8,145 bases of DNA, taken from positions 1-8,145 of the forward strand of contig CALCNB010000072.1 in the NCBI GenBank assembly GCA_937897785.1. The letters run 5' to 3'. The position numbers were made by a program, and so were the translations under genes. Source of the DNA: an uncultured Cellvibrionales bacterium (GTDB lineage: Bacteria; Pseudomonadota; Gammaproteobacteria; Pseudomonadales; UBA7434). Below the pieces are notes generated by a model. The model saw nothing but the letters and a program-made list of their open reading frames with translations, had not been told where the DNA came from and searched no databases. Shown piece after piece: positions 1 to 6,294 of this stretch (position 1 is the first letter of the stretch; each line of letters opens with the position of its first letter).

Positions 1-65
1 CTGAAGAGAAACTTGAAGTGCGGCTCTTACAAGACCAGCTGGGTATAGATGACCTAGGTTTGTAA
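1..65 (+). CDS. 3' end of an unidentified protein gene
   Basis: A reading frame open from the left edge (codons in phase from base 3) ends at the TAA at 63-65. It gives a 20-residue tail that starts EEKLEVRLLQ and ends GIDDLGL. The tail is charged, rich in Glu, Leu and Gln, and looks like the end of an amphipathic helix. A hairpin that could act as a terminator begins 15 bases after the stop, which supports this being a real gene end. The fragment is too short to name; I compared it mentally with UvrB, which neighbours gltX regions in some relatives, and saw no match. Confidence 0.5.
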   Translation, partial: EEKLEVRLLQDQLGIDDLGL

Positions 66-80
66 TGTATTTGCAACCTT

Positions 81-138
81 AGACCAAAGGCACCATTAAC
101 AACAACAATAAAGTGCCTTTGGTCTTAAATTTCTCTCC
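81..138 (+). terminator. probable Rho-independent terminator of the upstream gene
   Basis: A perfect 13-bp inverted repeat (AGACCAAAGGCAC at 81-93 and its complement at 113-125) encloses a 19-base A-rich loop. A T-rich but interrupted tail (TAAATTTCTCTCCTTT) follows. The hairpin lies 15 bases after the stop of the upstream gene, where a terminator is expected. The long loop and broken T tract make it weaker than a textbook example. Confidence 0.6.
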
Positions 139-220
139 TTTACGAACTTCGTCGTAACAACTTTCGTGCAAGTTTCAAAACTGAATTTATCGCCTGAAAA
201 TTGGCTATCGATTTTGGCAG

Positions 221-236
221 GTTTGCTGTTGCAAAC
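221..236. repeat. short perfect palindrome in the promoter region of the transporter
   Basis: GTTTGC-TGTT-GCAAAC is a perfect 6-bp inverted repeat around a 4-base centre. It sits just upstream of the candidate -10 box at 244-249 and covers the -35 zone, where an operator for a repressor would sit. It could equally be a chance palindrome. No regulator gene lies nearby to link it to. Confidence 0.3.
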
Positions 237-249
237 GCTATGGTAGAAT
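222..249 (+). promoter_or_regulatory. candidate extended -10 promoter for the transporter gene
   Basis: TAGAAT at 244-249 is preceded by TGG (241-243), giving a TGn extended -10 element. The best -35 candidates are TTTGCT at 222 (16-bp spacer) or TTGCTG at 223 (15-bp spacer); both are poor, as is usual for extended -10 promoters. Transcription would start near 256, about 35-50 bases before the possible start codons of the transporter. Confidence 0.4.
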
Positions 250-291
250 ACAATTTCAACTCTTTTTATTAAATAGGCCACTCGTGTAGCA

Positions 292-1554
292 GTGAGTTCA
301 TCGATGAAAGACGGTAGGTTATTTTTTAGCGTTGTTTTTCTAAATGCGCTGATTGATTTAGGCCATAAAATTGCCTTACAGAATACCGTATTCAAAGTGT
401 ATGACGGCAGTCAGCAAATCATCTTAGTCGCCATCATTAACGCCTGCATCTTATTACCATTTATTGCCTTAGTGATGCCGGTTGCTAAGCTGGCCGATAC
501 ACACAATAAAGTCAAGATTATGCGCGCAACGGCTACTGCATCGCTGTTGTTAACCCTGGCTATTACGGTATTTTATAGCGCCGGTTGGTTTTGGCCTGCA
601 ATGATCATGACATTGTTAATGGCTATTCAATCGGCTTTTTATTCACCGGCCAAGCTCGCTTATTTAAAGTTATTTTGGGGAGAAGCGCGATTAAGTGAGG
701 CGAATGGCTGGGCGCAAACAGCGTCTATTAGCGGCATATTAATCGGCACATTGGCTTTTTCAGTCGGCTTTGAATATTTATATGCGCGTCATGCAATTGT
801 TTTGACTGATACCAATGCGCTTATCGCTTTGCTTTGGCCCTTAGGCTTAGTTCTCGTGAGTTTAGCGATGTTACAATTTTATTGGACATACCGTATTCCA
901 CTGCTGAAAGAGCCGGCGCTAGAGCAGGGCGCGATCAATACCAAGACCAATATCTCTTTAGTGTCGCGTCAATCATTGTTTGAGTTATTGTCTCATCGTC
1001 GGCGATTGCTGCCTGTTTTGTGTTTGGCATTATTTTGGTCTGTGGGGCAGGGTATGTTGGCGGCTTTTCCTGCTTTTGCTAAAGCACATGCCGGCATTAA
1101 TAACACGGCAGTGATTCAAGGGGTATTAGCGACGACAGGCTTAGGTTTGGCATTGGGTGCAATAGCGGTTGGTCGCTTATCAGGGCGACGCATTGAGCTA
1201 CGCTTTGTGCCATTGGGTGTGGTCATAATGGCGCTGGGTTTAACGTCATTAAGTTTTTTAAGCGCGGCAATTGCGTTTGCTATGGTCTATTTTATGATGG
1301 GTATTGCCTCGGCGTGTTTAATTGTGCCGCTCAATGCCTATCTGCAAAAAAACACCCCATCAGAACAGTTGGGTGGTTTGATAGCCAGCAGTAATTTTTT
1401 ACAGAATATCGCCATGTTGGCCATGCTATTGCTGACGATTGTCATGGCTTTATGGGGTATTGATAGCCGTTATTTGCTGCAACTGATGGCGGCGCTCACG
1501 GCCGTAATAGGCGCTTATTTATCCTTTAATATTTTGGTCGATAGCCGATCATAA
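292..1554 (+). CDS. LplT-like MFS transporter (lysophospholipid transporter family), stand-alone form
   Basis: This is a polytopic inner-membrane protein of 420 residues with about 11-12 hydrophobic segments, the size of a single major facilitator domain. Residues 17-39 (LNALIDLGHKIALQNTVFK onward), the loop KLADTHNKVKIMR at 66-78 (motif-A-like) and QSAFYSPAKLAYLK at 113-126 match, from memory, the N-terminal transporter part of the fused acyl-ACP--phospholipid O-acyltransferases (Aas) of Pseudomonas and Marinobacter. That part corresponds to E. coli LplT, which flips lysophospholipids inward for re-acylation. Here the gene stops after the transporter and no PlsC or acyl-ACP ligase domain follows. 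The start is uncertain: the GTG at 292 gives the longest form, while the ATG at 304 has GTGAG seven bases ahead and may be the real start (416 residues). The family call is good; lysolipid as substrate is inferred. Confidence 0.8.
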   Translation: MSSSMKDGRLFFSVVFLNALIDLGHKIALQNTVFKVYDGSQQIILVAIINACILLPFIALVMPVAKLADTHNKVKIMRATATASLLLTLAITVFYSAGWFWPAMIMTLLMAIQSAFYSPAKLAYLKLFWGEARLSEANGWAQTASISGILIGTLAFSVGFEYLYARHAIVLTDTNALIALLWPLGLVLVSLAMLQFYWTYRIPLLKEPALEQGAINTKTNISLVSRQSLFELLSHRRRLLPVLCLALFWSVGQGMLAAFPAFAKAHAGINNTAVIQGVLATTGLGLALGAIAVGRLSGRRIELRFVPLGVVIMALGLTSLSFLSAAIAFAMVYFMMGIASACLIVPLNAYLQKNTPSEQLGGLIASSNFLQNIAMLAMLLLTIVMALWGIDSRYLLQLMAALTAVIGAYLSFNILVDSRS

Positions 1555-1584
1555 ACGGCTGATATAAGGTTCAAAGCAGCTGAG

Positions 1585-1641
1585 TTGACAATAAATACCA
1601 TGCTTAGGCTATTAATCTTATTCACTTAGATGCCATATAAT
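1585..1641 (+). promoter_or_regulatory. candidate promoter(s) for gltX
   Basis: Two sets of boxes are visible in the 123-base gap before gltX. A consensus TTGACA at 1585-1590 pairs only with TATTAA at 1610-1615 (19-bp spacer, longer than ideal). A consensus TATAAT at 1636-1641 has only a weak -35 (TTAATC at 1612-1617, 18-bp spacer). If the second is used, transcription begins near 1648, which is downstream of the ATG at 1630 and so favours the gltX start at 1678. No terminator is evident between the transporter and gltX, so read-through is also possible. Confidence 0.4.
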
Positions 1642-1677
1642 AAGGCTTTATTATTGGCTTGGGAACGAATTGTATCC

Positions 1678-3168
1678 ATGACAGTTAGAACGCGAATTGC
1701 ACCTTCACCAACCGGCGATCCTCACGTGGGCACGGCTTATATTGCGCTATTTAATCTTTGCTTTGCGAAACAGCACGGCGGCCAGTTTATTTTGCGCATT
1801 GAAGATACCGACCAACAACGCAGTACCGCCAAGTCAGAGCAAATGATTTATGATTCTCTGCGTTGGTTAGGGCTAGACTGGGACGAAGGACCCGATAAGG
1901 GCGGCGATTTTGGTCCTTATCGGCAAAGTGAGCGTGGTGATATTTATCAGCAGTATGCACAACAATTAATTGATCAAGGCCACGCGTTTAAATGTTATCG
2001 AACACCCAAAGAGTTAGATGAGCTACGCGCCGAAATTAAAGCGGATGGTGAGAATCGCGCATTGAAGCCATTTGACTTGTTGTTAAGTGAGGCAGAGCAG
2101 CAACAGCGTGCCAACGACGGCCAACCGTTTGTGGTGCGCATGCAAGTGCCAGAGTCGGGAACCTGTGTGGTAAATGATTTACTGCGTGGAGATATTGAAC
2201 TTGACTGGTCAATGGTTGATGCACAAATATTGCTGAAGTCAGACGGCATGCCCACCTATCACTTAGCCAATGTGGTCGATGATCACCTTATGCAAATTAG
2301 TCATGTGCTGCGCGGCGAAGAGTGGATTAATTCAGCCCCTAAGCATCAGCTACTTTACCAATACTTTGATTGGTCCATGCCACAATTGTGTCATTTACCC
2401 CTATTGCGCAATCCCGATAAAAGCAAACTCAGTAAGCGTAAGAACCCCACCAGTATTTTGTATTACCAGCGAATGGGTTATTTAGCCGAAGCGGTGGTGA
2501 ATTATCTCGCGCGAATGGGTTGGTCAATGCCTGATGAGCGCGAAAAGTTCAGTTTGGATGATATGCTAACGGCGTTTGATATTCAGCGTGTCTCGCTGGG
2601 AGGGCCTATTTTTGATTTAGATAAGCTTAACTGGCTAAATGGTTTGTGGATACGTGAATCCTTGACTACTGAACAGTTAGCCGATCAATTAACGGCTTGG
2701 GCGTTGAATCGCGATAACCTATTAACCGTATTGCCGCATGTTCAGGCGCGCATGGATACCTTAAGTGACTTTATTCCTAAAACCGCGTTTTTGGTAGCAG
2801 GCCAATTAACTATTACAGAGGCCGACTTTACTGCTTTAAAACTTGACACTAATGAGCAAGTCAAAATCTTGCAATTTTGCCTCTGGCGTTTTGAAAGCCT
2901 TAATGACTGGCAGCGTGATGCGCTATTTGCTGAACTCAGTGGCTTAGCCGAAGCGTTTGAATTGAAGCTCAAAGATTTTTTAGCGCCGCTATTTATTGCG
3001 GTAGCCGGCACCACGGCATCGTTTTCGGTGATGGACGCAATGGCCTTGCTGGGCTCTGATATGACCCGCGCACGGTTGCGACACGCCATCGAGGTATTAG
3101 GCGGCGTATCTAAAAAGCAAATGAAGGCGCTGGATAAAGCCTATCGCGGTCTAAATACCGGTCAATAA
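1678..3168 (+). CDS. gltX: glutamyl-tRNA synthetase (GluRS)
   Basis: GluRS charges tRNA-Glu with glutamate in the cytoplasm. This 496-residue class I synthetase has the ATP-binding HIGH-type motif as HVGT (residues 16-19, in PSPTGDPHVGTAY), the IEDTDQQRS segment at 41-49 and the KMSKS-type loop KLSKR at 250-254. The anticodon-binding helical region fills the C-terminal third and ends near GGVSKKQMKALDKAYRG. The frame is open back to an ATG at 1630, but MTVRTRIAPSPTGDPHVGT matches the start of Pseudomonas GluRS as I recall it, so 1678 is chosen; the Shine-Dalgarno there is weak (GGGA, 13 bases ahead). The zinc-binding region looks degenerate: the usual C-x-C is C106-Y-R108, and no C-x-H pair follows in the stretch around 121-140. 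Zinc-free GluRS enzymes exist, so activity is not in doubt. It is followed by a tRNA-Ala gene with its own promoter. Confidence 0.97.
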   Translation: MTVRTRIAPSPTGDPHVGTAYIALFNLCFAKQHGGQFILRIEDTDQQRSTAKSEQMIYDSLRWLGLDWDEGPDKGGDFGPYRQSERGDIYQQYAQQLIDQGHAFKCYRTPKELDELRAEIKADGENRALKPFDLLLSEAEQQQRANDGQPFVVRMQVPESGTCVVNDLLRGDIELDWSMVDAQILLKSDGMPTYHLANVVDDHLMQISHVLRGEEWINSAPKHQLLYQYFDWSMPQLCHLPLLRNPDKSKLSKRKNPTSILYYQRMGYLAEAVVNYLARMGWSMPDEREKFSLDDMLTAFDIQRVSLGGPIFDLDKLNWLNGLWIRESLTTEQLADQLTAWALNRDNLLTVLPHVQARMDTLSDFIPKTAFLVAGQLTITEADFTALKLDTNEQVKILQFCLWRFESLNDWQRDALFAELSGLAEAFELKLKDFLAPLFIAVAGTTASFSVMDAMALLGSDMTRARLRHAIEVLGGVSKKQMKALDKAYRGLNTGQ

Positions 3169-3200
3169 GCCGTTTCTGCGACTGCCAAGCGAACAAAAGC

Positions 3201-3228
3201 TTGACGACTGAGCCAGCATCGTTAAAAT
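3201..3228 (+). promoter_or_regulatory. sigma70 promoter of tRNA-Ala with GC-rich discriminator
   Basis: TTGACG (3201-3206) and TAAAAT (3223-3228) are separated by 16 bp and each differs from consensus at one position. The bases after the -10 box (GGCCGTCC, 3229-3236) are GC-rich, the discriminator type seen at stringently controlled tRNA and rRNA promoters. Transcription would start around 3235, about 44 bases before the mature tRNA, leaving a leader for RNase P to remove. The promoter begins 33 bases after the gltX stop. Confidence 0.75.
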
Positions 3229-3278
3229 GGCCGTCCATTTCCATGATCGTGGCCATTCGGTCACCTCATATCAGACAT

Positions 3279-3354
3279 GGGGCTATAGCTCAGCTGGGAG
3301 AGCGCAACACTGGCAGTGTTGAGGTCAGCGGTTCGATCCCGCTTAGCTCCACCA
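3279..3354 (+). tRNA. tRNA-Ala, anticodon GGC
   Basis: All four arms can be drawn. The acceptor GGGGCTA (3279-3285) pairs with TAGCTCC (3344-3350) with one G-U pair. The D stem is GCTC/GAGC. The anticodon stem CAACA (3305-3309)/TGTTG (3317-3321) holds the loop CTGGCAG, with anticodon GGC at 3312-3314. The T stem is AGCGG/CCGCT with loop TTCGATC. The discriminator is A, and CCA is encoded at 3352-3354. The tRNA reads GCC and GCU alanine codons. It is a single gene with no second tRNA after it. No hairpin terminator follows, and the convergent VOC gene ends only 18 bases downstream. Confidence 0.98.
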
Positions 3355-3372
3355 ACTTCTCTAATTAATTTC

Positions 3373-4281
3373 TCATTCCATTGTCGGTGTTTCAATCAAT
3401 TCAATGCAGTTGCCGTCGGGGTCAAAAAAATACAGTGCCCAAACACCATCGACCGGTATCCCCGGTCCCATGTCTTGATACACCGGTGGGTGAGGGCAAT
3501 CGACCCCCTGCTGTTGAAGGCGCTCATAGCATTGATGAATATCCTCTACGGCAAAAGCGGTTCGATATAAACCAACATGGTAAGGCACTGAATAGCTTTG
3601 GCCATGAATGCCTTCAGGCTGCTGCAGGCGAATGATAAAATCGTCACGCTGCGCTAGGCTTAATTTAAGGCTTAAACAATCGATATCGTGATTGCAGTCA
3701 AAGGCAGTGGCGAATAAAGTAGTTTTTTCAGGCGCATCAGACAGCGATACAAAACCGAGGTGATCCTGATACCAGGCCTGTGTGGTGTGAATGTCTGAGC
3801 AATTGACAACCAGCCCAGCTAAGCCTGACTGCTTATTGCGTCTTATCCGGCGATCGATAATATCGTAGCGAATGCCATCGTGATCACGGCAATGAAAGCC
3901 AGTACCTTTTGCGGTTTGTAATGGACCAAGAAATGACAGTGTTTCTGCGCGCAGCGCATGGTGAGTTGCTTCGACATCATCGACCGCAATAATTAATGCT
4001 TGATTGCCAATATGATTCAGCGCTTCATAGCTTTGGCCGATAATAGGCGGTAAGCGAAACGTTAATAAATCGATCATAGCGCTCTGCCAGTCTAGGCCGC
4101 TGACCATCGCATAGCCATCCCACTGAACTTGACCTTCTATGCCCATGTCTTGACCGTCTTGTGGGTTGGGACGTAAACGCGAAGCGGGGCTAAAACCCAG
4201 TTTAGTTAATAAGGTTTTATGTTGCTCGTGGTCATTGCAGTTTAAATTCACATGAACGGTGTGTTGAATGGTGATAGCCAT
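3373..4281 (-). CDS. two-domain VOC (glyoxalase/extradiol dioxygenase fold) protein
   Basis: This 302-residue cytoplasmic protein carries two vicinal oxygen chelate domains, about residues 5-144 and 152-299. Signs are the paired-strand patterns HVNLNCND (10-17) then LLTKLGF, and LVVNCSD (157-163) then AWYQDHLGF, and the closing FFDPDGNCIELIE (285-297). Extradiol dioxygenases of this size take their metal ligands (His, His, Glu) from the second domain. Here the two histidine positions appear to be G156 and R240, and only E294 remains. In the first domain H10 is in place, the second His position is A95, and D140 replaces the Glu. It may use an unusual site, bind no metal, or be a binding protein; I do not assign a reaction. 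The start at 4281 has a good AGGAAA Shine-Dalgarno. It lies 57 bases behind the SnoaL-like gene and is probably co-transcribed with it. Confidence 0.8.
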   Translation of the reverse strand: MAITIQHTVHVNLNCNDHEQHKTLLTKLGFSPASRLRPNPQDGQDMGIEGQVQWDGYAMVSGLDWQSAMIDLLTFRLPPIIGQSYEALNHIGNQALIIAVDDVEATHHALRAETLSFLGPLQTAKGTGFHCRDHDGIRYDIIDRRIRRNKQSGLAGLVVNCSDIHTTQAWYQDHLGFVSLSDAPEKTTLFATAFDCNHDIDCLSLKLSLAQRDDFIIRLQQPEGIHGQSYSVPYHVGLYRTAFAVEDIHQCYERLQQQGVDCPHPPVYQDMGPGIPVDGVWALYFFDPDGNCIELIETPTME

Positions 4282-4338
4282 ACTTTCCTAATTGCATGAT
4301 TTATTAATATCGAGCGATAAGAAGTAGTTCTAATTTCT

Positions 4339-4743
4339 TCACTCGGACGTATCAAACATCCCTACCGTGTATTGATAGTAGGTATCCATACATTCCCATA
4401 CCTGACTGATTTTGCCGTCTTGGCATTGAAAGCGAAATAAATACTCATTGCTGTAGTCGCGGTTATCGTGCATTTTTGCATTCAGTATAAAGTGAACAGC
4501 GGCGTTGTCACCCTCGACAATTAAGGCGCGACGGTCAATAGCTATCGTCTCAAAACGAAATAAGTGGCTGCCTTGCCCTAACATATCCAGTACGGCATTA
4601 AGGCCAATAAAAGGTCCGCCAAACGGGTGGGCAGGTGGCAAGTGCCAAACAATGTCGTCGGCAAAATAATCGCTAATGGGGGTGTCACTTTGTCCCGTCA
4701 GCGAGGCAAAATATTGTTCAATCAGATGGCGATTATTATTCAT
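4339..4743 (-). CDS. SnoaL-like / NTF2-like fold protein
   Basis: This 134-residue protein has the SnoaL/ketosteroid-isomerase-like pattern: an N-terminal helix (RHLIEQYFASL), then DYFADDIVWHLPPAHPFGG (25-43), FIGLNAVLDML (45-55), a central strand region, and the closing DGKISQVWECMD (109-120). Members of this alpha+beta barrel family include small isomerases, cyclases and hydrolases, and many have no known reaction. The cavity residues D30, H34 and D120 are plausible functional positions but this is inferred. No signal peptide is present. The start at 4743 has AAGG about 11 bases ahead, a slightly long spacing. It is the first gene of a leftward pair with the VOC protein and is divergent from the DUF1214/SDR pair, so the four may serve one pathway. 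Confidence 0.78.
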   Translation of the reverse strand: MNNNRHLIEQYFASLTGQSDTPISDYFADDIVWHLPPAHPFGGPFIGLNAVLDMLGQGSHLFRFETIAIDRRALIVEGDNAAVHFILNAKMHDNRDYSNEYLFRFQCQDGKISQVWECMDTYYQYTVGMFDTSE

Positions 4744-5035
4744 AAGTTGTTTGCCTTATTTATCACTACTTAGGTTCTGGGCGCAGAGAATAAAGGTCAG
4801 TGTAACCCATTTTCTGTCGCTCGCCATTAACGAATTTAAATCTCACAGTCTGTTTAATCTATTGTATTTGAACGTGATTAGTATTTATTATGAAATTTCG
4901 CCGACGCTGGATTAGCGCGCAGTCAAAGATTGATTGAAGTTAAAGGTTGGCGCTTAATAAAGTGGTTATCATGGCTAGGTAGGTATCAAAATACGTTTTT
5001 TAAATCGCTGTTGAATGAGCAAAGGACGAAAAATT
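4744..5035. other. AT-rich divergent intergenic region
   Basis: These 292 bases separate the leftward SnoaL-VOC pair from the rightward DUF1214-SDR pair and must hold the promoters of both. No clean consensus promoter is visible. The best rightward guess is TTGATT (4930-4935) with TTAATA (4954-4959), an 18-bp spacer and a weak -10. No strong palindrome was found; the best is an imperfect pair, TTAGCGC near 4912 and GCGCTTAA near 4950. A frame open through 4676-4915 looks like chance, as it overlaps the SnoaL gene antisense and has no family features. Confidence 0.5.
5021..5026 (+). promoter_or_regulatory. ribosome binding site that decides the DUF1214 gene start
   Basis: AAAGGA lies nine bases before the ATG at 5036. 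It is inside the reading frame that would start at the ATG at 5015, and that earlier ATG has no Shine-Dalgarno. Starting at 5036 also gives a normal signal-anchor layout, with Lys at position 3 followed by a hydrophobic run. Confidence 0.65.
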
Positions 5036-6259
5036 ATGATAAAAAATATTGTCGCGTTAGTATTAGTTTTGTTGGTAGGCGTTGTCGTGGGTTTACAGTT
5101 ACCTAGAGGCGCGGCATTAATCGCAACGATAAGCAGCTTGGGCGGCGGTGAAAATAATAATTACGCAGCGCTGAAATCCAATCAAGCCTTCGAAGATTTT
5201 AAAGCCCTGCTCGATAGCACCCATCAAATGGTCTTGAACGAAGCGCAGACTGAGCAAGAAGCCATTGAAGGTATGCGTTGGTTGTTACGGGTAGTGTCGA
5301 TGAGTACCGAAGTGGCGGCGGATGCCAATCCGCAATTGCCGCACTTCCAACGGATGGATACTGAAGTTCGAAAAGTAGGAGGGGATAACCCTGATGCTGA
5401 ATACCACAACGTACAAATAAATGGCCAATACGATTATATTATTCGCGGCACCCATCGCAGTGACGACTATTTGAGTTTTACTATTACCGGCGGCTTGGGC
5501 ATGACCGAGCGACGCGGTGTCGGGTATATTAATGATCAGCAACTGAATCGCGATGCCGAAGGTAACTTTACCTTACTGTTAAGTAAAGATATGCCTGACA
5601 TAAACGCTTATGGTAATAACGGTGTGCCGGCGAATTGGATTCAGATTCCTAACGATGCCTCGGGTATTTTGGTTCGACAGTACATGGCTGACCGTTCGCT
5701 CAGTGAGCGAGCAACGCTGGCAATAGAGATTTTGGGCGAGCAACCAGCCTATGCGCCGCCATCTGACCAAACCATCGCAGACAGTTTAATTGGTACCAGC
5801 TACGCGTTTTTAAAGCTCACCACTTTGCATAAGTACGTGCTACCTGAATTGTTAACCGAGACCAATCAGTTTGTGCAAACCTCCAGTGAAAGTTTAGGTT
5901 CGGCCATAAGTGGCGAAGATAATTTATATATGATCGGCAGTTATCAATTAGCCGATGATGAAGCCTTGGTGATCACTGCCCAGCCACCCGAAACCCGTTA
6001 TTGGAATTTAACCCTTGAGTCTCGTTGGCATGAAACCCATGACTATTTGCATCGACCCACCTCGTTAACCTTGTCCGAGGTTGAATACGGTGCCGATGGC
6101 AGTGTTGAATTTGTGGTGGCTCATCAAGATCCCGGCCATCCTAACTGGCTTGATACCAGCGGCTACCACTTTGGCTTTATGACGTTTCGCTGGCTAGACA
6201 GTAAGGGTGCAGCGGTGTCATTGCCGCAGGCCAAGGTGGTCAAGTGGGACCAACTTTAA
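5036..6259 (+). CDS. membrane-anchored DUF1214 domain protein
   Basis: The protein has 407 residues from the chosen start (414 from the ATG at 5015). Residues 4-22 (NIVALVLVLLVGVVVGLQL) form a hydrophobic signal or anchor helix with no cysteine for a lipoprotein site, so the rest is probably periplasmic. The C-terminal part carries DUF1214 landmarks: PPETRYWNLTLESRW (317-331), YGADGSVEFVVAHQDP (351-366), HPNWLDTSGYHFG (368-380) and FMTFRW (381-386). The middle segment DYIIRGTHRSDDYLSFTIT (133-151) fits the upstream half of the same fold. The family has no established reaction; it is often found beside lipid, steroid or xenobiotic catabolic genes in marine bacteria, which is general knowledge, not seen here. 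The SDR gene follows 35 bases after its stop, so they form a likely operon. Confidence 0.75.
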   Translation: MIKNIVALVLVLLVGVVVGLQLPRGAALIATISSLGGGENNNYAALKSNQAFEDFKALLDSTHQMVLNEAQTEQEAIEGMRWLLRVVSMSTEVAADANPQLPHFQRMDTEVRKVGGDNPDAEYHNVQINGQYDYIIRGTHRSDDYLSFTITGGLGMTERRGVGYINDQQLNRDAEGNFTLLLSKDMPDINAYGNNGVPANWIQIPNDASGILVRQYMADRSLSERATLAIEILGEQPAYAPPSDQTIADSLIGTSYAFLKLTTLHKYVLPELLTETNQFVQTSSESLGSAISGEDNLYMIGSYQLADDEALVITAQPPETRYWNLTLESRWHETHDYLHRPTSLTLSEVEYGADGSVEFVVAHQDPGHPNWLDTSGYHFGFMTFRWLDSKGAAVSLPQAKVVKWDQL

Positions 6260-6294
6260 GTATGTTCATTGGCTAACGGTTATGAGGCAATGCG

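Noticed and set aside
96..395. 99-codon minus-strand frame at the start of the transporter
   Set aside because: It covers the terminator, promoter region and the transporter 5' end antisense; composition looks like chance coding.
2742..3089. 115-codon minus-strand frame inside gltX
   Set aside because: It is antisense to a certain housekeeping gene and is Ser/Ala-rich, typical of a shadow frame.
3355..3372. a second tRNA (for example tRNA-Glu) after tRNA-Ala, as in some relatives
   Set aside because: Only 18 bases lie before the convergent VOC gene, and no tRNA arms can be drawn.
4676..4915. 79-codon + strand frame across the divergent intergenic region
   Set aside because: It overlaps the SnoaL-like gene antisense, has no clear ribosome binding site and no recognisable family features.
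5015..5017. ATG as the start of the DUF1214 gene
   Set aside because: No Shine-Dalgarno precedes it, while AAAGGA is well placed for the ATG at 5036.
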